The notes under the pieces are model-generated. The model saw only the letters and a program-made list of their open reading frames with translations, ran no database searches and was not told the origin of the DNA. The position numbers and the translations under genes were made by a program. From the NCBI GenBank assembly GCA_025667525.1, contig CM046878.1:76363696-76427695 (forward strand): a stretch of 64,000 nt of DNA. Direction: 5' to 3'. Below, piece by piece: positions 24,668 through 35,807 of this stretch. Source of the stretch: Glebionis coronaria (lineage: Eukaryota > Streptophyta > Magnoliopsida > Asterales > Asteraceae). Numbering within the stretch: position 1 is the first letter of the stretch; every line of letters starts with the position of its first letter.

Positions 24668-26723
24668 ATGAGAGGTGTGAATGATGATAGCATAAACGCT
24701 GCCGTGACGGCGATCCAGACGGCGGCTGAGAACAGAGGAGGTCAATATTCTCCATCTCAGGTAAAACTTAAAGTTTATAAAAAAAGTTTTTTTTTTTTTT
24801 CTTTTTTTTTTTCTTTTTTTTTTTTTAAAATAAAAATAAAATTATGTATTGGGTTATATATGCTTGATGGGTTTTTGTTTATTTTGATTTTTGAGTATTA
24901 AGATCTTGGGTTAAGTTTGTTTGATCATTTTTTTAGCTAATTAAGATCTTCAAATATGTTGTACTTTATTTATGTTAGTATATGTTTTGCAATCTAAAAA
25001 TAGCTAGCGGCATAAGTTGTTGCTCGCTTTTTAAAAAGAAAATCATATTTTGTTTATTTGTGTGTATTTTTAAATATATTGTTATGTCTTAGAATTTTAA
25101 GATGTTCGCAACTGCATTTTTATTAAACTGCGTGTTTGGAACGGTTGATAATAATTTTGGGACGGAAGGAGTACTAATTAGTGAAAAATGTATAGTCTAA
25201 TTGAATTAGGTTTAAGAATTTTATGTTTTTTGTCAAATAATGATCATTTAGGGAATTACTGAACGAATTAGTTTGGATATAGAAATGGTTCATTTGATAA
25301 TGAATTGTCCAAATGTTTTTCGAAATCGTGATGACTGTCTTTGGGACAGATATTGGCTAACATAGTTGATATACCCGTGTTTCGATATGATGGGATGTTG
25401 GATTCTTATTGATTAGTCAGATTACGTCGAGTGGTTTCTATAGTTATACTAGCTTACAAGTACCTCGTAGAGTCGTAGGTTATTCGAGTTTTGACTTGAA
25501 ATGATGTATGAGCTTTGTTCTTGAAATGAGAAATGAGATGATTTTTGTTTTTAAGTTTGAATGTTTAGTTATTTATGATGTTGAAATGGGGCTCGAATCG
25601 AATCCATGGTCTGTGGCCTATGTGTACCATAAGTTTTAGGATACGCAGCAGCATAGCCAGAGTATCATGTTGGTCCCCAGTGTATTAACTAAGAATGTTT
25701 TTGTTTCATAGTTTGTGATTTTGATATATGTTTGTTATGAATATGTCGGGCGCGTAAATTTCCTTCCTAATGTTGATTGGTATTATGCAGAAAAGAAGAT
25801 GGGGAAGCTGTTTGAACATTTCATGGTGTTTCGGATCTCAGAAGCCTAACAAAAGAATTGGTCACGTTGTTCCCGACCCTTGTTCCTCAAGACCCGACCC
25901 CCCAACAACCTCAAACATGTCTCAACAACCTTCAAGAGTTCTTCCGTTTATTGCCCCACCCTCTTCCCCCGCGTCTTTCCTTCATTCTGAACCACCTTCT
26001 GTGTCTCATTCTCCAGGGGGCTTCCTATCCTTCACATCTGTATCCGCCCACATGTATTCACCCAGCGGGCCGACTAACATTTTTGCTATAGGCCCCTACG
26101 CCCACGAAACGCAATTGGTGTCACCGCCAGTCTTTTCCACATACACCACTGAGCCATCAACAGCGCCATTTACACCACCGCCTGAATCCGTTCATATGAC
26201 TACACCTTCCTCACCGGAAGTTCCATATGCTCGGCTTTTGGAATCAAGTAACCAAAATAACGTTATACCTTATGAGTTCCAGTCTTATCAGTTATACCCC
26301 GGAAGCCCAATGGGGCAATTAATATCACCAAGTTCAGGTTTTTCCAATTCGGGCACGTCATCTCCATGTGGGCCCCACTTTCTTCAATTTCCCACGAGCG
26401 GAAAAGTGTCACCTTGCCCATGGGAGCCACAAATGGGTGGGAGAACTGAAGATCCGCAGCATTTCTATGATCATAGAGTTTCGTTTGAGGTGACACCGGA
26501 ACAAGTTGTTAGATGTGTTGAAAGAAAACGTTCTGCTGATGTGGCAAACAATCATCAGAAGCATAGATCAACCGCCACACTTGGATCTGTTAAAGAGTTC
26601 AACTTTGATAGTACGGATGGACCTGAATCGGATTGGTGGGCCAGCGAGAAAGTTATAGGAAGGGAAAACGGGTCAATTAAGAACTGGTCTTTTTTCCCAA
26701 TGATGCAGCCAAGTGTCAGCTAA
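24668..26723 (+). CDS. Hydroxyproline-rich glycoprotein family protein (proline/serine-rich, two exons)
   Basis: Exon 1 is 24668-24760 (31 codons, MRGVNDDSINAAVTAIQTAA) and exon 2 is 25791-26723 (310 codons and TAA), joined by a 1030-bp GT-AG intron containing a long T-rich run (24785-24827). The 341-residue product has a short basic segment after the splice (KRRWGSCLNISWCFGSQK), then a conserved P/S/T-rich core (VLPFIAPPSSPASFL, PPSVSHSPGGFLS, IGPYAHETQLVSPPVFS, TEPSTAPFTPPPESV, TTPSSPEVPYARLL) and an acidic WW-containing tail (ESDWWASEKVIG). This matches a plant family named for its proline content; it has no signal peptide, so a cell-wall role is doubtful. No enzymatic domain is visible and the function is unknown. 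The exon 1 splice keeps the frame and fits the family N terminus, which supports this start. Confidence 0.92.
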
Positions 26724-29530
26724 TGATCCGAGGCCAAAAGATCAAGAAACCAAGAATCAGAAGCAGATAGTCATGACCCTTTTCGGGTTGGTGTTCCTAC
26801 ACAGAAAAGACACAATCCTTTTCTGCCAAAAATTCGGCATGGAACCTAACACTACTACATATATGTAAGATAAATAATCTCTCAAGTACTTTTCATGTGT
26901 GTTAATGGGTAGGAAAACAAGGCTCCGGTTAACGATATAAACCCGTGAGCTCGGACTATAACGTTGTAGCTCACTGATCATCATCTCTGACCTTTAACAA
27001 CCAGTTTTTAGTATATGAATACCAACAATGCGATAACAGTTTTCGTGATGTAATCTTTAGATAGTACTTAACTACTAGTATGGCATTGTTTACAAGTGTA
27101 TTATGATCCATAGGAAAAGATCAAGATCCTGTATGTCAAAGAGACGCCACAATTTGAAAATGGTTTTCGTTCTAGTTAATGATGTTTTATGTCTTTGTAC
27201 CGTACTATGTCTATTACTCCCTTCGTTGTTTGATTTTAGCGTTGAGTGTATGTCCAACCCTCGTCTAGCCATAATCAACGTCGCTGTATTGAGTCAAAAC
27301 ACTCTGGAATTTTCATATTTGACTCGAGTCTCAAGCATATGTTTTGACCGGAGATTACCCTGTGCAAGTGGGACGGTTGCACAGGCTTCCAAAACTAAGG
27401 GTCCTTATAATCTTAAGATTTATAGTATGATTGTGTATTTATGCTATATATTGTAATACCTCTTTCTACACGGCCTCGTCATAACAAAATTGTTATTAAC
27501 GAATACCTTTTATACACACTCTCAAGTTTTTCTTTTGGTTTTGAGGGGTCTCCTTTAGATTTTCGCCGAGGGGCTCCAAATACATTAGCCGTCTCTCTTT
27601 GACATGGTGCGACACTATGTGTATAACTTAAACTATTTTTCTGTTACTATACAGAAACTAGGCTATATGTAACAGACGCATTTAACATGCGTTGTCCTAC
27701 TCAAGTCATACTCCTCCCGCCGTCTTGCTAAAACACCTATCCGGCTATCCCCAACCAACGCGTAGTCCCCTTGATTTTGTGACAACTCGATTTCTCTGTG
27801 TATAATTGGTATATCTGTGTTTATATGTGATATGTTTCGAGTGGTAAAGTTTGTAGTCTTATTACAATTCTTTGGCTACGATGATGTTAATTAGCAATAA
27901 CTATGTCGGTCGCCATTGTACCAAGTCTTATGACATGATTTGCACTTTCACAAAGATGTGGACTAGGCGTAGGTCTTTATGGAAGCAGTCTCTCTATTGA
28001 CAAGGTTATCCCGATTTTAGATTTGTCGATATGCACTATATTATTCGAGACATGGTCCAAGCCCGGTACAAGGATGACTTGAGCCTAGGGTCAATGAATT
28101 CTTCCCTTTGCTCCACTTTCACGAGATCGGGTTAGTTCTTGTTGGGGTTGACAAAGAACTAAAAGTGAAAACTTCTAGATAAAAAAAGGGATTTTGTGTG
28201 AAACATTAGACCACTCAAATGGACTTTTCATAAGCATGTGAATGGCCAAGAATCTTGGAATGTTCATGGGCTTTTGACGTCAAAACTTTGGTCAGACATT
28301 GGTGAGGATGTTTCTACGAAAAAGCCAAAAACAGAAGTTAATTTGCTGTTCAGTCTTCAATTTTAGCAAAAACCCAATGAATCTATCCCCACTCTTCATC
28401 TTTTATAAAAAAATTAGATTTTTTAAGAATTTTAGTAAAAAGTGGAGGTTGTAGAAAAATTAATTGGACCAATCAAATGACTTTATTTTGACACATAAGC
28501 AAAATCAAGCGATGTGATTGGTGGAGAAAAGTCAAAATTGAATTCAATTTGGTCAAAATTAAAGATTTTGATGTAAACACAAAAAGATATATGGGTCAAA
28601 TTTGTGAAAAAAAAAACTTAAAAAAGGAGGAGTGGATTAATAAAACTTTAATGGTTGAATTTTAAATATAATTAGATGGTAAACTTATAATTTTTCATGT
28701 ATTTTATTAATTTTATAAAATAAGCAAAATACCCGATTTAAAATTTATACCCTCAAAATTTATATTTTAAAAATACAACATATATGTTATATTAAAAATA
28801 TCAATAAATCACATGATTATAAAATTCAAATAAAAACATAAATTATTGTCTATATGTATTTTGACACTTAACAAAGTCAAACAATGAAATCTACGTGAAT
28901 TATTATTAACATAAATATAAATACAAAAATGAATGCATGACCTCGGACATGGGTGTAAGATGAAAATGAATAGACGGGATTTTACATATTACAACAACAT
29001 ATATTTTTCCAAGGTCGTTATGTGTTACTAAACACACAATGTCTAGAAAAAGATATCTAATATATCAGTTAAACAAAGTTAAATCCTTTGTGCAACAAAT
29101 ATTTATTCAAAATATTAATTAATATGATCACATAATGAAAAATCAAGTAAAACTTGTGGGTCCATAAGCATCATATCTATTTGAGTATTAAAATTTTAAT
29201 ATTGTTTTATAGAATAATATTAAACATTACAAAATCATGAATTTATAAATAGTGTACGTGTAAGGTTTATGTAAATGGTTTGTTGATTAATAAATAAAAT
29301 ATAACTATTTTTTAGAATAAAAATTTCGAAAGTAAAAAAGAATATGAAATTTGAAAAATAAAAATTAAAGTGAGTTTATATTAGTTGACACATTGCACAG
29401 TAACACAACAGTATAATCAAACATATAAACATTAAATGTTTTTAAAAAAACATATATAATATATATAAAATCGAAATAACGAAATTATTACTTAATTTAT
29501 CTTTTATTTTTAAATCTCATGCGTGCACGG
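26724..29530. other. Intergenic DNA downstream of the proline-rich gene
   Basis: The first several hundred bases are presumably 3' UTR. A 117-codon frame at 27103-27456 resembles no known protein. From about 28380 the DNA becomes very AT-rich, with no coding or repeat structure I can name, up to the Helitron-like end at 29543. Confidence 0.4.
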
Positions 29531-29543
29531 ACATTAAAACTAG
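29519..29543 (+). mobile_element. Helitron-like 3' terminus
   Basis: The sequence ATGCGTGCACGGACATTAAAACTAG followed by T has the CTAG|T end and upstream GC-rich GTGCACGG segment of plant Helitrons. A close relative is at 49063-49088. The 5' end (TC...) was not located. Confidence 0.4.
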
Positions 29544-29768
29544 TTTATCTATGATCCAAAGGTTGTAATTAATAACTTTTTTAATTATTAAAAATAAACC
29601 TTTAACACACAATACACACATACATCGAGATTTTATATCTAGCAAGATATTATTATTCTAGTCAAAGTCAATAAACCATAATTAGACCATGAAATTGTCT
29701 TAAGAGATTTGACAAATAATAGGATATTTTACGTATATTACTCCATCTTTATCACATGTTTTAGATAA

Positions 29769-30180
29769 AGTATCAACTATGTGACTTGTTGAAAATAATG
29801 TAACTCGACTTGGAACGAAGCCATATTTAGCAATAAAGAGGACTGGAAGTTTTTCTCTCAAACTAGCCAAGTCGTATATCGTTGTGGAACACTATAAACC
29901 TTTATGACTTGTAGATTTACGCAAGTTGAGTTACTTTGCAATTTTTTTTTACTCAGAATTTAATTGACTAATTTTTGTCATTCATTATCTAAGGTTAGAC
30001 GGAGTGGACACAATCTCACGAGTGAGATGCAAAAGTCAGCGCAAATTGCCTCTCTGGGCTAAACACTCACGCGTGAGTTGATACTCACTGTTGTCAACTC
30101 TTCACCATAGTGAGTTACAAATTCAACACATTTCTCTTCCAAAAACTTCCAACGGCTAGTTTCAAACTCTTTTTTTTAAG
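29769..30180. repeat. About 410-bp repeat, copy A (includes 5' part of a Harbinger-like element)
   Basis: It aligns with 49089-49493 from TATCAACTATGTGACTTGTTG to ACGGCTAGTTTCAAACTC. Inside it, TAA then GGTTAGACGGAGTGG at 29990-30007 corresponds to the left terminus of the Harbinger element at 49308. In this copy the similarity stops at about 30180 and no right terminus was found, so that element is truncated. Confidence 0.85.
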
Positions 30181-30670
30181 TTTAGTGAAAAGTTTGGTCA
30201 ATATTTACTAAAATTCGTAGTTTTTTAAAAAATACGTTCGAAAATTAACGCGTCCAAACTAGAAGAAAATATATTTTTAAAACAAGAGGTAATTTCATAA
30301 AGTTTTGGGAAGGGTTTTCCGTTAAATTGTTCTAAAAAGAAACGTCTACCCCACTCCCAGTTTAGATCCAATTATAAACAAACCTGTACAAAATTCCAAT
30401 CTCAGAAATGATATATAAAATTATAAAGAACGAAAACCACGTATTTTACGATTCAACATCATCAACAAACCCCTACACGATTTTACTGTGATTAAGGTAT
30501 CTTTTTCAATTATTGGTCCAGTTATAACTTTTGTTGACAGTGATTTCGAAGATAAAATTCATGATTTCATGGAAGAAGAACTTTTCGATAGCTTTAAGAT
30601 ATGATTCTTAATATCTAATTTCTTGATTTTGTTTACAATTTATATAGGGATCTTAGTTATATTTTAATAT

Positions 30671-30900
30671 GTTTGTGATTTTGCTTTTTAATTTTGGGGA
30701 AAAAAGTAGGGTTTGATTGAAGTTCTAAATTAGTGATTTAATTGTATATACATGTTTGGTTTTTCCTTTGATCTAATGTTTTTAGGTTTGTGATTTTGCT
30801 TTTTAATTTTTAGGAAAAAAGTAGGGTTTGATTGAAGTTCTAAATTAGTGATTTAATTGTATATACATGTTTGGTTTTTCTTTTGATCTAATGTTTTTAG
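30671..30900. repeat. Two near-identical 115-bp tandem copies
   Basis: Units start at 30671 and 30786 (GTTTGTGATTTTGCTTTTTA) and differ at only a few positions, so the duplication is recent. It ends just before the LTR element at 30947. No coding content. Confidence 0.85.
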
Positions 30901-30946
30901 GGTGTTTTAATTTTTTGGCGTCCCTAGATTAGTTACTTAGATATAT

Positions 30947-31240
30947 TGTTAGCCTTAAAATGTGAGCGTCATTTATGGAATTACATTAGTTTAATATAGA
31001 CACACACGCAGGGACTAGTTTTGTTATGTTAGAATAGTTCGTGTGTGTCTAGGCTATATATACCCCTCCATACTTCCATAGAAGGGTGATGATTCTCATT
31101 TGTTGTATTTTCATTCTCTCTCTAAAATACACACACTCTTTTCAAGTCACACTTTCTCTCTCTAAAATGTCTAACCATCTATTTTATCCTCCCCGACCTT
31201 CGGATCTATACCATGTTAGCTTGAATCTTATATGTTAACA
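30947..31240 (+). repeat. Element A 5' LTR
   Basis: 294 bp. The core promoter GGCTATATATACCCC lies at 31053-31067, followed by CTCTCTCT pyrimidine tracts. It matches the 3' LTR with about a dozen differences. Confidence 0.93.
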
Positions 31241-31242
31241 AT

Positions 31243-31254
31243 TGATATCAGAGC
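31243..31254 (+). other. Primer-binding site of element A
   Basis: TGATATCAGAGC, one base from the initiator-Met tRNA complement TGGTATCAGAGC, two bases after the LTR. Confidence 0.85.
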
Positions 31255-31661
31255 TAACCGGGATGTTTTGTGTTTTTGTTTTCTTATTTTTATGGTGTTC
31301 GTGGTGTGAACAGCTTATTATGTGCTTATGCTTTAAGCAAAAACATCATATGGTGTTTGGTTTATTATTGAGTCTGCGTCCAATTTTTTTTATCTGTCCA
31401 AAAGTCTCATATTATTTTTCAAGAAACTGTTCTGGTCAACCATTCTTAATGGTACCTGGTTTTAACAGCTTTTTAAGAGGGTCAAACTTTTTCTTGTTAT
31501 CAGTATCATTGGTTTTTTCTTCATCAGCAGTTTTTTTTATCGATCAATATGTTATTTCTATGTCAATCTGGGTCTTTGAGGGTATTTTTTTTGAAGAAGA
31601 CAGATAGAAAAAAAAGCAGATCTGAAAAACCCAGATCCAATATTTTTTGGAGATAACATGA

Positions 31662-31860
31662 AAAGTACCATTTTGCGGAATCGAATGTTATTTAACTTTG
31701 CGGAATCGAATGCTTTTTAACATTGCGGAATCGAATGTTTTTAACATTGCGGAACCGTGAGTTGAAAACATTGCGGAACCGTAAGTTGAGAACATTACGG
31801 TATCGTGAGTTAACCACTTTGCGGAATCATGACTGTCAAAAGATTGCGGAATCATGTCTT
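31662..31860 (+). repeat. Minisatellite of TTGCGGAATCG units in element A leader
   Basis: About eight imperfect 22-26-bp units with the core (C/T)TTGCGGAATCG or ATTGCGGAACCG. The position (after the PBS, before the body) and the ATTGCG core parallel the array at 55128-55460 in element B. Confidence 0.8.
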
Positions 31861-32541
31861 CAAAAACTAAAAAAAGAAAAAGATCTAAGACTCATGCACT
31901 GAAACCATCAACATGCAACGTCTAATCCGACTCAATCTCTATAAACCTTTCGACTCAATCATTCAACAAACTTTCATCTCCATCTCATAAAATCATCAGG
32001 ACTCGAAACTCTAAAAAAAATCAAAGATCTCAGTATCACTTTCGTTCTTGACATGCATGTCTCGGATCTTTATAGAACAAACACGAAATGATTTATCATC
32101 ATTGATCTTGTTGAAGGCATAGCTTCATTTAATTTTCGAAATTAAAGGTAGACCCATAACAAATATGTTAGGATGTGACCTCGATTCGGTTAATAAAAAA
32201 AACAAATCTCAAAACCACAAATCATATTAACAACCTACCCGAGACCATAAGCATCATCTTGAAGCTACAATCCTTCTTGGTTCTTTAGTTCGTGGGTTAC
32301 AAAAGGTACAAAGTGCAGTTTCATTCGTATGATTTGAAGATAGGTTGAATATTTGTGGTATCCTTGAGATTGGTATGGGTTAGATGGCAAATCTTCTCTA
32401 AGATGCGTTTGATTTTGAGATGGATGAGTGATAGATTGATATGTGGCTTTGTATAAATGTTTTCGTGGTTGTATAGTTAGATGGGGGACGGAGAAAAATA
32501 TGGATTAGGGTTAGATAATGCCTAATGGTTAGGGTTTAAGG

Positions 32542-32559
32542 TATTTATACCCCCACGTG
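32542..32559 (-). promoter_or_regulatory. Antisense promoter-like module in element A
   Basis: The minus strand has a G-box CACGTG (32554-32559) directly upstream of TATAAATA (32542-32549). The minus-strand sequence beyond it (CCTAACCATTAGGCATTATCTAAC, plus 32503-32530 region) is visibly related to that beyond the TATA-like site of element B (56450-56460). Transcription from here would run back across the minisatellite, PBS and 5' LTR. Confidence 0.45.
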
Positions 32560-32760
32560 GAGGTTAACAAAAGATGGATTGGTCAATATTTTGGTGAAGT
32601 GGGGTGACAGGAAAGTATGACATTTTTATTTGGCAAGCTAGGATAACTACTCTCACACTTTTGATGCTAAATGGGCCGTGCCAGATAACCAATTGCATTT
32701 ATTGGCATTGGAATTTCAATTTGATGGACTTGAGCTTGTATAAGATGATGGGTATATATG

Positions 32761-32979
32761 ATAATATAACCGAGCTTTGATATTCGGTTATTATAATTAT
32801 ATTATTGATAAAATGGATATCATCATGGTTCAACAAATGTGCTTAATTGACAAAGAAAATTGTTGGTTTAAAACCTAATGTTTTCGAAAAATGAGACTGA
32901 CGTTGGGCTTTAACGACAAGTTATCTAGACAAATTTTGTCCCTTAATGATAATTCATTTCGTAATTTGTTCTAGATAGC
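32761..32979 (+). other. Two stem-loops in element A
   Basis: Arms ATAATATAACCGA (32761-32773) and TCGGTTATTAT (32784-32794) form one hairpin. GTTATCTAGACAAATT (32920-32935) and AATTTGTTCTAGATAGC (32963-32979) form a second with a stem of about 16 pairs and one bulge. Their layout recalls a single unit of the tandem stem-loop array in element B. Confidence 0.6.
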
Positions 32980-33443
32980 GACATTCACAACACACAACAC
33001 CAAAGCAAACAAAACACTTAAGGCTAAAACGATCTGATATAAGATTCACTCAAATGACAAACGGCTAGTTTTGATTCTACAAAGACAAGTGATCACGAAG
33101 TGGATTTGGTATTCTTTATTTGAAGTTGAAGTGGGATTTCATGAAGGCGTCTACTTATTTCATCATCGAGCCTTCCTTCTATTTTTTACCCCTTTTCTTT
33201 AAACCCAGTCTATCGATTGATGACTTGCTTGAGCGATAAAATTTATGATTGAGACTTGAATTATATAGTTTCTAATGTCAAGGGGTGGATGGTCGACGAC
33301 GTGGATAACTATCATATTTGGGAGCTTTGTTGCAGTTCTCATTGTCACACGCAGTTGCTCGTGTGGATAACTTCAAGAGGTGTTTAGAGACTTGTTTCTG
33401 CACCGTTCTTCAATCGACATAAGTGCAAGCTTAAGTAACAAAT

Positions 33444-34342
33444 TTGGGGGATTATACTTCAGTTTCAAGTTTTGAATATCGGGTTTACTTCACATGTGGT
33501 CACGACAAATAGCCGAATGAATTCGAGGTTGGTAAGTTAAACAGAGAGAGATGGAACCAGCAATCAATTCTCACGAGGTATTTTTGAGCTACATAACGAC
33601 AATGGTACTTCATAGTCTAAGCAAAATATTCAAAGTTTCTCAACGACTTTCAAAACTTGTCAAGACATTTGCTTAAGACTAAGAACTTCTCGAGTATATG
33701 GACGTCCACGATAATGATGCTTCCGAGAGTAAGAAATCATCATGGGGGGAGATCATGTACTTTGAAGTGATCGGATCAACTTACAGGGGGAAGTAGTGTA
33801 CATGGAATGGTATCTACTTCACTTTGTATAATTGTTTTGAAGTACTTTGCAGGCGTGAGAAGAATTGTTACTGATTTCCTGCATGTAACCCCAAACGGAT
33901 TATCACCAAAAACTAAACAACATGAAACAGTATAGAAGCAGTTTTATTTGGTGTGGTTCTTCTACAACTTTCTGTTGTGCACTAAAACCGATGAGCTAGA
34001 AGATTGTTCAAACTACATCAAAGTGTCAGAATCTGCTTAAGATACAAATATTGGTTTGGGGGAAGCTGATTCAGAACTTCGTCAAAAAGAAGTCTATGAA
34101 GAAAGTTTTTTAATACATGCTGCATGAATTGGGGGGAAGTTAATCCAAATCATGCATATTACAATTGTTCCACAACAAGCAAAGACAAAGAGGATTCAAG
34201 ATGAGGTACAAGTTATGAAGACAAGAAGACTTAGAAGACATCCTCAGCACTAGAAGCACCTTGTAAGACTTTATTTTGCTTGTATTTCTACTTGTTAGGA
34301 ACATGGTAAGTAATTCCGTATGTCTCCACATTGGGGGAAGAT
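33444..34342 (+). other. Multiple polypurine-tract motifs of element A
   Basis: G-rich tracts lie at 33444 (TTTGGGGGATT), 33743 (TGGGGGGAGAT), 33784 (CAGGGGGAAGT), 34054 (GTTTGGGGGAAGCT) and 34129 (ATTGGGGGGAAGT). The functional one is at 34331 (TTGGGGGAAGAT), abutting the 3' LTR. Multiple PPT-like motifs are a described feature of Sireviruses. Confidence 0.7.
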
Positions 34343-34636
34343 TGTTAGCCCTAAAATGTGAGTGCCATTTATGGAATTACATTAGTTTAATATAGCCACA
34401 CATGCAGGGACTAGTTTTGTTATGTTAGGATAGTTCGTGTGTGTCTAGGCTATATATACCCCTCCATACTTCCATGGAGGGGTGAGGATTCTCATTTGTT
34501 GTATTTTCATTCTCTCTCTAAAATACACACACTCCTTTCAAGTCTCACTTTCTCTCTCTAAAATGTCTAACCATTTATTTTATCCTCCCCGACCTCCGGA
34601 TCTATACCATGTTAGCTTGAATCTTATATGTTAACA
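34343..34636 (+). repeat. Element A 3' LTR
   Basis: 294 bp partner of 30947-31240, with the same TATA core at about 34449-34463. Confidence 0.93.
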
Positions 34637-34674
34637 TATATATCTTTGTCATTAAAAGTGACACCAGATTAATC

Positions 34675-34830
34675 CGATTGATCATAATTATGTTCAAGCT
34701 TCAACTTCAACTTCAACTTGATGCTAAGGATGACTCCACTGAAACCATGATAACAATGTTCGAGGACACATCTGATGAAATAGTGCCCACAATTATAAAA
34801 GCAGTTTTGGTAAAGAAAACGAGGTTAGTG
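34675..34830 (+). pseudogene. OB-fold (replication-protein-A-like) fragment
   Basis: The frame from about 34690 reads FKLQLQLQLDAKDDSTETM followed by ITMFEDTSDEIV. This resembles the KLxLxLxDxTxxxxxxMFEDxAEEIV strand pattern of RPA1-like OB folds, which are common in plant Helitron-associated and RPA-like genes. A possible donor (GAGGTTAG) follows at about 34821. No matching exons are clear, and element A sits just upstream. It is probably a decayed captured gene; identification is tentative. Confidence 0.35.
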
Positions 34831-35807
34831 TGTAAATTTCCCTACAATGTTCATCTAAAATTTGTCATATTTTCTACTATACATAATATGGATGAACATT
34901 CAGCCTCCTGTTAGGACACATATTAACCTACAATGTAGTTTTGCAAATTGCTCGAGACAATGTTTCGAATGTTCGTAGAGTGTTGCCTTTGTAGATTCTT
35001 ATGTGTTGTTTAGTTATAAGTCCGCATATTGTCAACTTCTATTGCGGTAGATGTAGGTTTGATAAGCTACATTGCAAAAGTAACAACATATAAGCGTCTA
35101 CAATGTTCATGTATTTTTTTCAAGAAAATGGCTCCTTATTTCTAACTGCATTCTTATTTCTTCATCATCATTACTCATATCTTTGTAACCTCACTGGTTA
35201 TGTTTAATTTATATAGAACTATTGGGTGGTATTGCATCAACAAGATTTGAAGTAGAATAGGAAGCAAATTTATCTACCTTTCTAATGATTAGGAACAAAA
35301 AGAGGGTGGATAACAGATGTTTGTTAATAACACATGAATGAGTTTTTTAGCGTTAGACTTGAGGTATTATACGTTTTGAGAATCTCTCATGGAGCGGTCA
35401 TAGAAAGACTACATGATAAGGATACATGACAATTGAAGCAACAAATCACGCTACACGAGTTTCGAATGCGATGTGCTTTGCATTTGGTATTTCGGTCGTA
35501 ATTCTTATTATATAATTGGACCATTATAATTTGAATTGTATTTGAACTTTGAAGATCGATTTGGTGTTTTGAAGACTTTATTATCATCATGTCATTTGAA
35601 ATTTGTTCGATCATTTGGAATTTGAAATTTGGAAATTTAGATATTCGTTGGTCGGCCGTTTGAAATTTGGTTGCCCGAATTTGCTTGTATTTCTTTAAGA
35701 TCGTTTGAGCCGATTTGGTTGTTTGGTTGGCCGAGTTTGAAATTTGTCGGTTAATATTTGGTTGTTGTTCACATTTGAAGACATCAGCGCTTGATTTGGT
35801 TGGTTTT
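34831..35807. other. Non-coding DNA between OB-fold remnant and Sirevirus LTR
   Basis: AT-rich, no gene. The right part (about 35400-35807), together with 48092-48213, may be the body of the older + strand LTR element whose 3' LTR is at 48214-48500. Confidence 0.4.

Larger units (their letters stand above)
30947..34636 (+). mobile_element. Small non-autonomous LTR retrotransposon (Sirevirus-derived), element A
   Basis: Identical-length 294-bp LTRs (30947-31240 and 34343-34636), TG...CA ends and a perfect TATAT duplication (30942-30946, 34637-34641). The PBS is at 31243 and the purine tract TTGGGGGAAGAT directly precedes the right LTR, so the element is + strand. The 3.1-kb body has no gag or pol. 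It carries a minisatellite, an antisense promoter-like block, stem-loops and repeated G-rich purine tracts, all of which have counterparts in element B (54544-63853). Confidence 0.92.

Noticed and set aside
27103..27456. 117-residue + frame and its minus-strand partner
   Set aside because: No promoter, splice context or recognisable motif; both strands are open, as expected by chance.
31242..31607. 121-residue hydrophobic frame after the element A PBS
   Set aside because: It lacks an ATG at its start, begins inside the primer-binding site, is low-complexity, and has no counterpart in element B.
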